Shown piece by piece: positions 54,724 to 63,454 of a stretch of DNA of 64,000 nt (within the stretch, counting starts at the first letter, position 1; each line of letters begins with the position of its first letter). The position numbers were made by a program, and so were the translations under genes. The notes under the pieces are model-generated. The model did no database searches. It was not told where the DNA came from and was given only the letters and a program-made list of their open reading frames with translations. Source of the stretch: UBA11051 sp964390495 (lineage in GTDB: Bacteria; Armatimonadota; Zipacnadia; Zipacnadales; UBA11051); contig CAYMIN010000001.1 of NCBI GenBank assembly GCA_964390495.1, positions 124,001 through 188,000 on the forward strand, given 5' to 3'.

Positions 54724-54748
54724 GGACGGGCTAGAAAGCCCGTCCTAC
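54724..54748 (-). repeat. REP palindrome just upstream of the RAYT start
   Basis: On the minus strand GTAGGACGGGCTTTCTAGCCCG continues to a perfect 9-bp stem GGACGGGCT/AGCCCGTCC around the loop TTCT. The GTAG head precedes the stem as in known REP elements. It is inverted relative to the copies at 54160 and 54887, giving a BIME-like arrangement. Confidence 0.85.
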
Positions 54749-54886
54749 ACGTGTGTGGAACACATATTGAGCGTCCCGTAGCCTCGATGTATCCTCCAGC
54801 GCGTTGACCGGCCAGACCGATGCCTTTGGCTCGGAACAAACCGCTCACCTTGCTACGCTGAAATCGAAGAAGCTCTTCTATCTCCC

Positions 54887-54910
54887 GTAGGTCGGGCTTT
54901 CCAGCCCGAC
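54887..54910 (+). repeat. REP palindrome between the RAYT gene and alaS
   Basis: GTAG then GTCGGGCT, loop TTCC, AGCCCGAC: a perfect 8-bp stem with the GTAG head. It lies 14 nt beyond the alaS stop, in the same orientation as the copy at 54160. It could also act as a transcript-end hairpin for alaS. Confidence 0.85.
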
Positions 54911-54923
54911 AGTCGTTTCATCA

Positions 54924-57599
54924 TTAGGATTCGTGATCGGCTAACTGCTCTTTCAGAATGTCAGCGGCAGCGTCGACCGCTTCAAATATCTTGCTGAGAT
55001 CTTTGCCAGCACCCTCGCCGTATTCCGGTTTCCCTCCACCGCCGCCTCCTGCCAGCTTCGCCACTTCCCTCCCAAGGTCGCCCGCATGAGCACCCACACC
55101 TATGGCACTGGCACTCGCCCTGCAAGCTAGATAGATTCTCTCCTCCTGTCTAGACATTAGGACCACCACGCCGCTGTCCAGTTGGCGTATCACCTGGTCC
55201 ACCAGATCACCAAGCGTCTCGCGGTTTTGGCCGAGCACGAATTCACTGATAAGCTTTACCCCTTCAACGTCCACAGCTAAGAACATGAGAAGCTGCACCA
55301 GCTCACCCCCACCTCCGCTCCGCAACAATGCCCTAGCTTCCTGGCGCAGGTCGGCGACCTGCTTGTTCAAGTCGGCGATCTGCTCTCTAAGCTGAGCTAG
55401 GCGGGCGGCAATAGCATCCGGAGGACAATTCAGCTCAGCAGCCAGCTCGTGCGCCTGGTCCGCCAACTGCCGGTGGCGCTCCACAGCCCCCATGCCCGTG
55501 ACTGCCTCGATGCGCCTGATGCCCGCCGCCACGCTGCTCTCGCTGATGAGGTGCAGACTCCCGATCTCGCCGGTACTGCTCACGTGAGTGCCGCCGCACA
55601 ACTCCATACTCACACCCTCGGTGCGGACCGTGCGCACCTGCTGGTCGTACTTCTCCGTGAAGATGGCGATCGCGCCCTGCTTGATCGCTTCGTCATAGTC
55701 CATTTCGCAGACAGACAGCGCGCGATTGTCGAGAATCCATTGATTGCAGATGTGCTCGACCTCCGCCAGTTGCTCCGGCGTAACCGCCTCGTGGTGGGTG
55801 AAGTCAAAGCGCAGCCGGTCAGGAGCCACCAGCGAACCGGACTGCGATACATGTTCGCCAAGCACCTGCCGCAGCGCCGCGTGCAGCAGATGCGTGCCGG
55901 TGTGATTGCGCATGATGGCATGGCGGTGGGCGGTGTCCACTGCGGCAGTGACCTCGTCGCCGACCTCCATCGTGCCGCGCTTGAGAGTGCCAATGTGCAG
56001 CACCTTGTCGCCATGCCTCACGGTGTTGCGGACGGCGAACTCGAACTCGGAATTGTGGATGATGCCCTCGTCGCCGACTTGGCCGCCTTGTTCGGCGTAG
56101 AAAGGCGTCGTGTCCAGGATGGCGGTAAGCTCCTGCTCGGCTTTGGCCAAGTCGGCCTGTTCGTCACCGACTAGCAGCCCGATTATCTTGCTGGCGGTGC
56201 TTTGCGTCTCGTAGCCGACGAATTGGGTGGCCGGCAGATGGGCCAGGGATACCAGCCTCTCAGATTCCGCCAGCCCGCTGCTGCCGTGCCCCGACCTCGC
56301 TCTCTGCGCCGCCATCGCCTGCTCGAAGCCCTGCATGTCAACCTGCAGGCCGCGCTCACCGGCAAGCTCGACCGTCAGCTCGACGGGGAAGCCGTAGGTG
56401 TCGTAGAGCGTGAAGGCCTTCTCGCCGGGGATAGTGTCCTGGCGGGCCTGCTGCAGCTCCAGGGCAATCTGCTCAAACATATTCATCCCCTGGCGCAGCG
56501 TCGCGGCGAAGCGTTCCTCCTCGCGGCGCACCAGTTGCGCGGAAAACTCCTCTTTCTCGGCCAACTCCGGGTAGTGCTGTCCCATTGCCTCGGTAACGGC
56601 GGGAATGGCCTTATACAAAAACGGCTCGGTAGCGCCGAGTTGGCGACCATAGCGGAACGCCCGGCGGATAAAGCGCCGCAGCACATAGCCGGCACCCTCG
56701 TTGGAGGGTACCACACCGCCGGCCTGGGTGAAGGCGGCCGCGCGTAGATGGTCGGTAATGATGCGCAAAGCCAGGTCGTGACGGGCATCAGCGCCGTAGG
56801 CATAGTGCCCGCCGGTCTGCTCATTGATTACCGCGACGATCCGGTCCATTATCCGGGCCATCTCGTCGGTTTGGGCCAAGTGGCGGACGTCCTGCATGAC
56901 CAGCGCCAGTCGCTCCAGTCCCAAGCCCGTGTCAATGCCCGGTGCCGGCAGCGGAGTCAGGGTGCCGTCTGCGGCCTCGGTGTACATCTGAAAGACCAGG
57001 TTCCACAACTCTAGGTAGCGGTCGCAGTCGCAGCCGACGGCGCAGTCGGGCTTGTCGCAGCCGAATTCCGGGCCCAGGTCCAGGTGGATCTCGCTGCAAG
57101 GCCCGCAGGGGCCTTCCCAGCGCTCCTTCGGCCACCAGTTGTCCTCGCGTCCCAGCCGGCTGATGCGTTCCATCGGCACGCCGATGTGCTTATGCCAGAG
57201 CGCCTCGGCCTCGTCGTCGTCCGTATGGACGGTGATATAGAGCTCATCCTTGGGCAACTCCAGCACATTGGTCACAAAATCCCAGGCGAGCTCGATGCTG
57301 CCCTGCTTGAAATAGTCACCGAAGGAGAAGTTGCCCATCATCTCAAAGAAGGTGGCGTAACGATTGTGGAAGCCGACGCCCTCGATATCGTTGGTGCGGA
57401 GGCACTTCTGGATGCTTACCGCACGTGGCGCCGGCGGCTCCTGTTCGCCACGGAAAGCCGCCATATACGGCTGCATGCCGGCACTGGTGAAGAGACTGGT
57501 GGGGTCGTCGTGCAGCACCAGCGGTGCACTCGGTTGCACCAAGTGCCCGCGGTCTGCAAAATAGTCAAGGAAAAGCTGGCGAAGCTCCTGCGTAGTCAT
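54924..57599 (-). CDS. alaS: Alanyl-tRNA synthetase
   Basis: About 891 residues from the ATG at 57599 (GAGGAAG 9 nt upstream); 38 further codons are open but not conserved. AlaS charges tRNA-Ala and edits mischarged Ser and Gly. The N-terminus TTQELRQLFLDYFADRGHLV, LFTSAGMQPYMAAFRGEQEP and the class II motifs are clear, and a CGPCSEIHLDLGPEFGC-type zinc segment follows. The editing domain has HTGTHLLHAALRQVLGEHVS (HxxxH) and LCGGTHVSSTGEIG (CxxxH). The C-terminal DHHA1-like region ends in the usual glycine-rich loop (KLAGGGGGGKPEYGEGAGKD). It is separated from the upstream permease gene by 4 nt. Confidence 0.97.
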   Translation of the reverse strand: MTTQELRQLFLDYFADRGHLVQPSAPLVLHDDPTSLFTSAGMQPYMAAFRGEQEPPAPRAVSIQKCLRTNDIEGVGFHNRYATFFEMMGNFSFGDYFKQGSIELAWDFVTNVLELPKDELYITVHTDDDEAEALWHKHIGVPMERISRLGREDNWWPKERWEGPCGPCSEIHLDLGPEFGCDKPDCAVGCDCDRYLELWNLVFQMYTEAADGTLTPLPAPGIDTGLGLERLALVMQDVRHLAQTDEMARIMDRIVAVINEQTGGHYAYGADARHDLALRIITDHLRAAAFTQAGGVVPSNEGAGYVLRRFIRRAFRYGRQLGATEPFLYKAIPAVTEAMGQHYPELAEKEEFSAQLVRREEERFAATLRQGMNMFEQIALELQQARQDTIPGEKAFTLYDTYGFPVELTVELAGERGLQVDMQGFEQAMAAQRARSGHGSSGLAESERLVSLAHLPATQFVGYETQSTASKIIGLLVGDEQADLAKAEQELTAILDTTPFYAEQGGQVGDEGIIHNSEFEFAVRNTVRHGDKVLHIGTLKRGTMEVGDEVTAAVDTAHRHAIMRNHTGTHLLHAALRQVLGEHVSQSGSLVAPDRLRFDFTHHEAVTPEQLAEVEHICNQWILDNRALSVCEMDYDEAIKQGAIAIFTEKYDQQVRTVRTEGVSMELCGGTHVSSTGEIGSLHLISESSVAAGIRRIEAVTGMGAVERHRQLADQAHELAAELNCPPDAIAARLAQLREQIADLNKQVADLRQEARALLRSGGGGELVQLLMFLAVDVEGVKLISEFVLGQNRETLGDLVDQVIRQLDSGVVVLMSRQEERIYLACRASASAIGVGAHAGDLGREVAKLAGGGGGGKPEYGEGAGKDLSKIFEAVDAAADILKEQLADHES

Positions 57600-57603
57600 C
57601 AGA

Positions 57604-58980
57604 TCATTCTTCCTCGTCACTATGGCGCATCCGTTCCGTATCCTCATCGGGTCGGGACGGTCGGTCGCCTGCCTCTCTATCCGCCTCGCCCGTTGTGCTC
57701 TCCGACGCCTCAACGTAGGCGACGTCCTTGTCGGTCGCTGCGTAGCGGCTATGCAGTCTCTGCATGTACTGCCACACCTTCCTGGTGCCCTGAGATATAT
57801 CGAGAAGAAGTGGTTCGGTAGGCGCGCGTACTTCCGGGCCTGGACCGATGACAGGTATCCACTTGGCCAGGACGATCTTGATGACTGCCGCCATCGGCAT
57901 ACCTATGATGACGCCCAGCAACCCGAAGAGCTCGTAGCCGGCGAACATGGCAAAGAGGATCACCAATGGATGCAGATTGACTCTCCGCCCGATAAGCTGA
58001 GGCTGGACGATTATGGCAAAATACTGGCTCATCAAGAACAGCAAAACGATCGCCAGTGCAGTGGCCAGTCCCGCGACCTCCGGCCTGGCCGTCACATACG
58101 TCAGATAGCCGGCGCTGCCGGCACTGACCACCGGGCCGACATAGGGCACCATGTTGGTCAAAGCAGTCAAACCGCCGACCACCAGCGCGTACTTGTTGCC
58201 GAAAAACAGCCCCAGGATGTACATGACTGTGAAAGCGCCGATGCCATTGGCAAAGAACAACACGATGACGGCACGTAGATACTGGCCCAGCATCGCACCG
58301 ATTTCACTGCCGACTGCCTCGACATCGGCGCTGTGTTGCGGGATTAGCTTCTGCACGGTCGTGCGCAGCGTCTCGGCCAGCACCATGAAGTGGAAGCTGA
58401 GAACCAGTACAAGTACCGTAAGCCCGAGCAGGCCCACAGAGGCGACCAACTGCCGGCTGGCCCACTCCAGCATCAGTGGCACATTCTCATCCAGCCAGAC
58501 CCCTGCATCGGGGATCTTGGTCTCGACGAAGTCCGCTATTCCCCCATGGGCAAAGCACACACCGAGCCAGGCGTCAAGGTTGCGGCGGAGCGTCTCGTAG
58601 GTGGCAGTAGCCTGGGTGCGATAGTCGGTCCAGTTGTGGGCAACCTCCTGCGCCTGGTTGATGAGCGCCGGAACCACGGCCCAGCCCGCCAGCAGCATAA
58701 CCAGCACTACCCCACCCAGCACCGCCCACACCGCCTGTAGCCGCGACCACCCGCGTTTTTCCAGTCTCTGGATGACCGGCTCAAGGCAATAGGCGGTGAG
58801 GAACCCAACCGCAAACAGCAGCAGCACCCGCTCCAGCCTCAAGAACAGATGGTAGGCCAGCAGAATCAACACGCCACCGCAGAACACCGCCAGCACCGTT
58901 CCGCCCCAGCGGTACACCTCCGGTGCCTCCCCACCTGCGGCGGGTGTGTCTTTGTCCTGCAGACTCCCGTCCTCGCTCAC
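57604..58980 (-). CDS. AI-2E family (PerM/TqsA-like) membrane permease, copy 1
   Basis: 458 residues with about eight hydrophobic segments. After YRWGGTVLAVFCGGVLILLA the family's first pair of helices contains LLFAVGFLTAYCLEPVIQRL and WAVLGGVVLVMLLAGWAVVP. The C-terminal membrane block includes LVVGGLTALTNMVPYVGPVV (the conserved 'xPxxGP' element) and NLHPLVILFAMFAGYELFGL. Family members are proposed exporters or channels for signals and small ions; the substrate is unknown here. A long charged C-terminal tail (GEADREAGDRPSRPDEDTER) follows the domain. The GTG start overlaps the stop of its paralogue (GTGA). Confidence 0.88.
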   Translation of the reverse strand: MSEDGSLQDKDTPAAGGEAPEVYRWGGTVLAVFCGGVLILLAYHLFLRLERVLLLFAVGFLTAYCLEPVIQRLEKRGWSRLQAVWAVLGGVVLVMLLAGWAVVPALINQAQEVAHNWTDYRTQATATYETLRRNLDAWLGVCFAHGGIADFVETKIPDAGVWLDENVPLMLEWASRQLVASVGLLGLTVLVLVLSFHFMVLAETLRTTVQKLIPQHSADVEAVGSEIGAMLGQYLRAVIVLFFANGIGAFTVMYILGLFFGNKYALVVGGLTALTNMVPYVGPVVSAGSAGYLTYVTARPEVAGLATALAIVLLFLMSQYFAIIVQPQLIGRRVNLHPLVILFAMFAGYELFGLLGVIIGMPMAAVIKIVLAKWIPVIGPGPEVRAPTEPLLLDISQGTRKVWQYMQRLHSRYAATDKDVAYVEASESTTGEADREAGDRPSRPDEDTERMRHSDEEE

Positions 58981-60275
58981 GGTCCCTCCTCAGTTTCCAG
59001 AATGTCCTTGCCGCCCTCAACGGCGCGCGTCCCCAGCCGCCTCAGCCGCACCCAGACGGCCGTGGTGGCCTGGGCGATGTCGAGAAGCAGCGGCTCTTGC
59101 GGCGCTCGCACCCCGGGGCCCGAACCGATGACAGGAACCCACTTGGCCAGGGTGATCTTGATGCTGGCCGCCAGCGGCATCCCAATGATGATCCCGGTGA
59201 AGCCGAACAGGCTGTAGCCGGCAAAGACCGAGAACAGGGCCAGAATGGGATGCAGGTCAATGCGGCGCCCAATCAGCCGCGGACGGATAATCAGGTCGAA
59301 AATCTGATCCACCGCCAGGACGGCTATGACCGCCGCCACTGCGCTCCATTGTGCCCCGCGAGTGGCGGTCATGTACGTCAGGAACCCGGCGCTGCTCATG
59401 GTCGCCAGGCTTCCCGCATACGGCACGAACGGGGCGAAGCAGGCAATCACCCCGACCGTGAGCGCATACTTGCTGCCACTCACCAGCCCGATGATGCCCA
59501 TCACGGTCCAGGTTGTTGCACCCAGCAGCGCGGCCAACACCACCATGCCGCGCACATAGTTGCCGAGCATGAACCCGATCTCGTGGCTGACCTCAGATAC
59601 CTCGTCGGTGTGCTCGCCGGGTACCAGCCGCATGATGGCCGCATCAACTCGGCCCTTGAGCATCATGAACTGGAAGCTGATGATGGCCACGATAAGGGCG
59701 AGGCCGAGCAGGCTCAGGGAGGTGACCAGTTGCCTGCTGAGCCACTGCAGCACGGCCGGTACTCTGGCACCTAACCACACGCTGGCATACTCAATCCGCT
59801 TATCCAGCAATGCTGGAATGTTAGTACCCGGATAGCGCTCGCTCAGCCACGCCTCGGCGTGACCACGCCACAGGGAGTAAGCCTGTTCCGCCCGCTCACT
59901 GTAGGTCGGCCAGTTTCTGGCCGCGTCCTGGGCCTGGCCGACTAACATCGGCAGCAGGACTACCCCGACCAAGGCGACCACAACCATCATCGCTACGAAT
60001 ACCAGCCAAACGGCCTTGCCCCGCGACAGTCCGCCCCGGTGCAGCAGCTTGATGAGCGGCTCGAAAAGGTAGGCGACGAAGTAACCGGCGGCAAAGATCA
60101 GTATCGCCTGCCGCAGCTTGTACAGCAGGTAGCACACCGTTACCAGGGCCAGGCCCCCGACGAACACCGCCGACACCATATGGCTCCACGCAGGTCCCAG
60201 CCCGCGTCCGGGGGAAGAGCTTTCGGCAACATGGTGGCGATCCGGGGTTGGGCTCGGTCGCTCTGTGTCGCTCAT
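58977..60275 (-). CDS. AI-2E family (PerM/TqsA-like) membrane permease, copy 2
   Basis: 432 residues and clearly paralogous to the preceding permease: FAAGYFVAYLFEPLIKLLHR, LTVGVIACFAPFVPYAGSLA and DLHPILALFSVFAGYSLFGF align with its motifs, and the C-terminal WVPVIGSGPGVRAPQEPLLL has a near-match there. The two probably arose by tandem duplication and may form a heteromer. The ATG at 60275 overlaps the sigB stop (ATGA), so rsbV-rsbW-sigB, both permeases and alaS look like one transcript. The transported substrate is not evident. Confidence 0.88.
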   Translation of the reverse strand: MSDTERPSPTPDRHHVAESSSPGRGLGPAWSHMVSAVFVGGLALVTVCYLLYKLRQAILIFAAGYFVAYLFEPLIKLLHRGGLSRGKAVWLVFVAMMVVVALVGVVLLPMLVGQAQDAARNWPTYSERAEQAYSLWRGHAEAWLSERYPGTNIPALLDKRIEYASVWLGARVPAVLQWLSRQLVTSLSLLGLALIVAIISFQFMMLKGRVDAAIMRLVPGEHTDEVSEVSHEIGFMLGNYVRGMVVLAALLGATTWTVMGIIGLVSGSKYALTVGVIACFAPFVPYAGSLATMSSAGFLTYMTATRGAQWSAVAAVIAVLAVDQIFDLIIRPRLIGRRIDLHPILALFSVFAGYSLFGFTGIIIGMPLAASIKITLAKWVPVIGSGPGVRAPQEPLLLDIAQATTAVWVRLRRLGTRAVEGGKDILETEEGP

Positions 60276-61021
60276 GACTTGTCCATCATTTGATGCATCC
60301 GCTGCAGAGCGCGGTGCTGCAGGCGTGATACGTGCATTTGTGATATGCCCAGCCGCTCGCCCACAACCTCCTGCGACATATCCAGATAATAACGCATGAC
60401 CAGTATGACCCGTTCCCTGGTCGGTAAGCGCTCGAGGTACTCGGCGGTCTCCTGACGATTCAGAAGCTGCTGTAGGGCAGGATCAATCTCGCCGGCGCGG
60501 TCTATGTAAGCGGCCCCGTTTTCGCTCTGATCGGCGCCGTCCTCAATGCTGACCAGTTCGTACTGACGCCCCACCTCGACGGCTTCTATGACCTGCTCCT
60601 CGCTTACCCCGAGTTCGGTGGCGACTTCGGCATAGGTCGGTGAGCGGTGCAGGTGCTGGACCAGGCGCTGCTGGGCTGCCCGCGCCTTGGTGGAAAGCTC
60701 CTGCATGCGCCGAGGCACTCGCATGGACCAGGTCAGGTCCCGGAAATAGCGCCGGATCTCACCCTTGATCGTGGGCACTGCGAAGGTGGCGAACTTGGTA
60801 CCCCGCGAGGGGTCGAAACGGTCAACGGCGTTGATCAGACCGATGTGGCCGACGCTGACGATGTCCTCGTAGGCCTCGCCCGACTCGGCATATTCCCGGG
60901 CGACATGCCGCACCAGCCCCTCGTGCTTGTTGATCAGGTAATCCCGCAATTTGGGGTCGCCCGAGGCGCGGAGGCTTTCAAAGAGCTGCTGGCTCGTCAT
61001 ATCGTCCCAGCGAGATGACAT
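60272..61021 (-). CDS. sigB: Stress/sporulation-type sigma factor (SigB/SigF/SigG subfamily)
   Basis: About 249 residues. All regions of the group 3 sigma factors are present: region 2 with LRDYLINKHEGLVRHVAREY, DIVSVGHIGLINAVDRFDPS and KFATFAVPTIKGEIRRYFRD, region 3 with PRRMQELSTKARAAQQRLVQ, and region 4.2 with YLDMSQEVVGERLGISQMHV. The ATG at 61021 has GAGGTG 8 nt upstream; the preceding TTG is less well spaced. The gene follows rsbW and rsbV, the order of sigB operons, so the anti-sigma factor RsbW would hold it inactive. Family knowledge links such sigma factors to general stress; sporulation genes are not visible here, so SigF/SigG roles are less likely. Confidence 0.94.
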   Translation of the reverse strand: MSSRWDDMTSQQLFESLRASGDPKLRDYLINKHEGLVRHVAREYAESGEAYEDIVSVGHIGLINAVDRFDPSRGTKFATFAVPTIKGEIRRYFRDLTWSMRVPRRMQELSTKARAAQQRLVQHLHRSPTYAEVATELGVSEEQVIEAVEVGRQYELVSIEDGADQSENGAAYIDRAGEIDPALQQLLNRQETAEYLERLPTRERVILVMRYYLDMSQEVVGERLGISQMHVSRLQHRALQRMHQMMDKS

Positions 61022-61028
61022 CAAAGCT

Positions 61029-61460
61029 TCACCTCGCGCAACGCTTGGTCATGACGATTTTGGTTCCGCTGCCGGGGGCGCTCTCGATCTTGACCTCGTC
61101 CATCATCTCGCGAATCAGGTACACGCCGATGCCAGTGTCATTGACCACGGGCTTGTTGTTCATGTCGGGCAGATGCTTGGGGTCAAAGCCGCAGCCCTCG
61201 TCTTCCACTGCGACGGTCAACTCCCCATTGGCAACATGGAAGGTCAGGTCTATGGTCTGGTTACGGGCCTCCGCCTCGCTGGCAAAGGCATGCTCGGTGA
61301 CATTGGTACAGGCTTCAGAGACGGCGATCTTGAGGTCCTCGACAGCCTCGACGCTGAGGTTGGCGCGCGCGGCCAGGCCGGCTGTCAGCAGTCGCGCCGC
61401 CGCGATATACTTGGCACTGACGGGTATAGACAGACTTATGCGATCGCCCTGGGCGCTCAT
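61029..61460 (-). CDS. rsbW: Anti-sigma factor / serine kinase RsbW-like
   Basis: 143 residues with a GHKL (HATPase) fold. The N-box is EACTNVTEHAFASEA (about 49-63), the G1 box VEDEGCGFDPKHLPDMNNKP (about 85-104), and the G2 box TGIGVYLIREMMDEVKIESA. Kinases of this family bind and block their sigma factor and phosphorylate the STAS antagonist at one serine. The ATG at 61460 overlaps the rsbV stop (ATGA) and is preceded by GGAGG; the frame is open a few codons further. The gene is followed by sigB after 7 nt. ATP and partner-binding residues appear intact. Confidence 0.93.
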   Translation of the reverse strand: MSAQGDRISLSIPVSAKYIAAARLLTAGLAARANLSVEAVEDLKIAVSEACTNVTEHAFASEAEARNQTIDLTFHVANGELTVAVEDEGCGFDPKHLPDMNNKPVVNDTGIGVYLIREMMDEVKIESAPGSGTKIVMTKRCAR

Positions 61461-61849
61461 GAGTCTTCTTCCTCCCGGCATTCTGCACCGCTGTCCTGAC
61501 TGGCGCTCTTCCAGCCTGCGATAAGCTCCTCGGCCTGCGCCCTCGTTGGCACCACATTCAACAGCTCCGTGGTGCCCGAACGGTGAAAGGTGATAAGCAG
61601 ATGATCGCGGTCGCAGATGACGGTAATGTCGCCGCCCTTGTCCCCGGCCCGCTTGCCGGCGCCCATCAGAACGCCCAAGAAGAAGCTATCAATGAACTCC
61701 GTTCGCGTCAGGTCCGCCAGCACCCAGCGCGCCTCCTGCTCCAGCGCTTCCACCAGCCGGTCGCGCACCTGTGGTGAGGTATATGCGTCCAACTCCCCGC
61801 TGACAACGAGAGTTACCACTTCATCGCATACCGTCAGTTCAGCTTCCAT
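61457..61849 (-). CDS. rsbV: STAS-domain anti-anti-sigma factor RsbV-like
   Basis: 130 residues with a single STAS domain: VTLVVSGELDAYTSPQVRDR and VLADLTRTEFIDSFFLGVLM. Ser55 in IDSFFLGVL is the position phosphorylated by RsbW in the family. Unphosphorylated, it sequesters RsbW and frees the sigma factor. The last 20 residues (ASQDSGAECREEEDS) extend beyond the domain. Its ATG at 61849 overlaps the rarA stop (TAATG), so rarA, rsbV, rsbW and sigB are likely cotranscribed. No PP2C phosphatase gene that would activate the module lies in the window. Confidence 0.93.
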   Translation of the reverse strand: MEAELTVCDEVVTLVVSGELDAYTSPQVRDRLVEALEQEARWVLADLTRTEFIDSFFLGVLMGAGKRAGDKGGDITVICDRDHLLITFHRSGTTELLNVVPTRAQAEELIAGWKSASQDSGAECREEEDS

Positions 61850-63213
61850 TATTCGCCATCCTCACCGGGGCGCCCCTGACTTGACTGTGCGTCTGAGTCG
61901 CTGTCGGGCTCCCACAACTGCCTGAGATGTTGTGCTATGCGCTGCTCCCGGGGGTTGTCTTTTGGGTGGTAATAGCTCTTGGCCTGCAACTCTTCAGGCA
62001 AATAGCTCTGCCGCACCCAGCCTCCGGGATAGCTGTGCGGGTACAGGTACTCCTCGTCTCCGCTATCCACTCGGGGGCCTCCGGCTACATGTCCGGGCAC
62101 CCGGGCGGCCCCATATTCGCGTACATCCGCGCGTGCCTGGTTAATCGCCTCATAGGCGGAATTGCTCTTGGGCGCCACCGCCAGATGCAGTGCCGCCATT
62201 GCCAGTACCAGTTGGGCCTCTGGCATTCCTACATATTTTACAGCATCGGCGGCGGCTACTGCAACGCGTAGAGCGCTGGGATCGGCCAGGCCGATATCCT
62301 CGGCCGCCTGGATGATAATGCGGCGAGCTATGAACTCCGGGTCCTCGCCGGATTCCAGCATCTTCGCCAGCCAGTAGATCGTCGCATCCGGGTCCGACCC
62401 GCGCATGCTCTTGATGAAGGCGGAGATGGTGTCATAGTGCTCATCGCCGGCCCGATCGTACTTCAGCACCGGCTGCTGCAAGGCTTCCTCGATCTGGGCC
62501 AGCTCAATCTGCTTGTCACCCCTGGATATCTGCGTCTGCGCTGCTAGCTCCAGGGCGTTGAGTGCCGTGCGCGCATCTCCCCGGCTGGTCATGATCAGGT
62601 GCTCCATTGCCGCTGCGGAGATACTCACACCTAGTTCACCAAGGCCGCGGTCGGAATCTGCCAGTGCCCGTCTCACCAGGACCTCCACCTGCTCGGGCTG
62701 CAGCGGCTCCAGCACATAAAGCTGACAGCGAGACCGCAGCGGGGAGATGATGGTGTAGTACGGGTTCTCGGTGGTAGCGCCGATGAGGGTGAAAACAGCG
62801 GTCTCCACGCATGGCAGCAGGGCGTCTTGCTGGTTCTTGGCCAACCGATGGATTTCGTCAATGAAGAGTATCGTCTGCCGATCGTGGAAGTGCCGGCTAT
62901 CTGCCGCCTCTTGCGCGGCTGTACGGATGTCGGCCACACCGGAGCTGACCGCCGACATCTCGATGAAGGTTTTCTCACTGCTGGAGGCGATAATACGAGC
63001 GAGCGTGCTCTTGCCGGTGCCGGCGGGGCCGCAGAGCAGAATCGAGGGCAGACGGTCCTGTTCGATGGCTTCCCGCAGCATGGCCCCTGGGCCGATGAGA
63101 TGCGCCTGACCGACCATCTCATCGAAGCAGCGGGGTCGCATCCGGGCCGCCAGTGGCGCCGCAGCTTCGCTGGCCTGCTCGAACAGGCCGCCTGTTTGCG
63201 GTCTATCACTCAT
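61849..63213 (-). CDS. rarA: Replication-associated recombination protein RarA (MgsA) AAA+ ATPase
   Basis: 454 residues. RarA acts at stalled replication forks and interacts with SSB and clamp-loader functions. The N-terminus PLAARMRPRCFDEMVGQAHL is typical. Walker A is CGPAGTGKSTLAR (about 61-73), Walker B FIDEIHRLAKNQQDALLPCV, sensor 1 TLIGATTENPYYTIISPLRS, and the arginine/sensor 2 region GDARTALNALELAAQ. The C-terminal tetramerisation domain starts near AFIKSMRGSDPDATIYWLAK. GGGAG lies 6 nt before the ATG. Upstream, on the same strand, is 6S RNA. Confidence 0.96.
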   Translation of the reverse strand: MSDRPQTGGLFEQASEAAAPLAARMRPRCFDEMVGQAHLIGPGAMLREAIEQDRLPSILLCGPAGTGKSTLARIIASSSEKTFIEMSAVSSGVADIRTAAQEAADSRHFHDRQTILFIDEIHRLAKNQQDALLPCVETAVFTLIGATTENPYYTIISPLRSRCQLYVLEPLQPEQVEVLVRRALADSDRGLGELGVSISAAAMEHLIMTSRGDARTALNALELAAQTQISRGDKQIELAQIEEALQQPVLKYDRAGDEHYDTISAFIKSMRGSDPDATIYWLAKMLESGEDPEFIARRIIIQAAEDIGLADPSALRVAVAAADAVKYVGMPEAQLVLAMAALHLAVAPKSNSAYEAINQARADVREYGAARVPGHVAGGPRVDSGDEEYLYPHSYPGGWVRQSYLPEELQAKSYYHPKDNPREQRIAQHLRQLWEPDSDSDAQSSQGRPGEDGE

Positions 63214-63260
63214 TGCCCACTCCCGGCCTCAACGGAGCGCGTCGCCGACCTGCCAAGAAT

Positions 63261-63448
63261 GTGAGAGCCCCGCCGGAGCCGTGCGTCTCGGAGTTTTCGA
63301 ACCCAATGACACAAGTGGGTGCCCTCCCACCGGCTTTACGTTCGCCTGGCAATGCAGGCCGTCGCGCCGTCGGCGGAGTCCGGGCTCCCTCAATTTGGGT
63401 GTTGGCTCGAAACAACTAAGACGTCACGCACAACGCAGGGCCTCTCAC
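63261..63448 (-). ncRNA. ssrS: 6S RNA
   Basis: 188 nt, the usual size. The ends are complementary: GTGAGAG at the 5' end (63448-63442) pairs with CTCTCAC at the 3' end (63267-63261), extended by GGCCC/GGGGC pairs. The middle carries GGTGGGAGGGCACCCACTTG and GGGTTCGAAAACTCCG, which resemble the conserved central-bubble flanks of 6S RNAs, and the 3' part CACGGCTCCGGCGGGGC is typical. A promoter matches the 5' end exactly. 6S RNA mimics an open promoter and binds sigma-70 polymerase in stationary phase. A position next to rarA is common. Small open frames within it are not genes. Confidence 0.87.
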
Positions 63449-63454
63449 GCCACC

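Noticed and set aside
63206..63415. Short minus-strand frame of 69 codons
   Set aside because: It lies inside 6S RNA and overlaps the rarA start; RNA features explain the sequence better.
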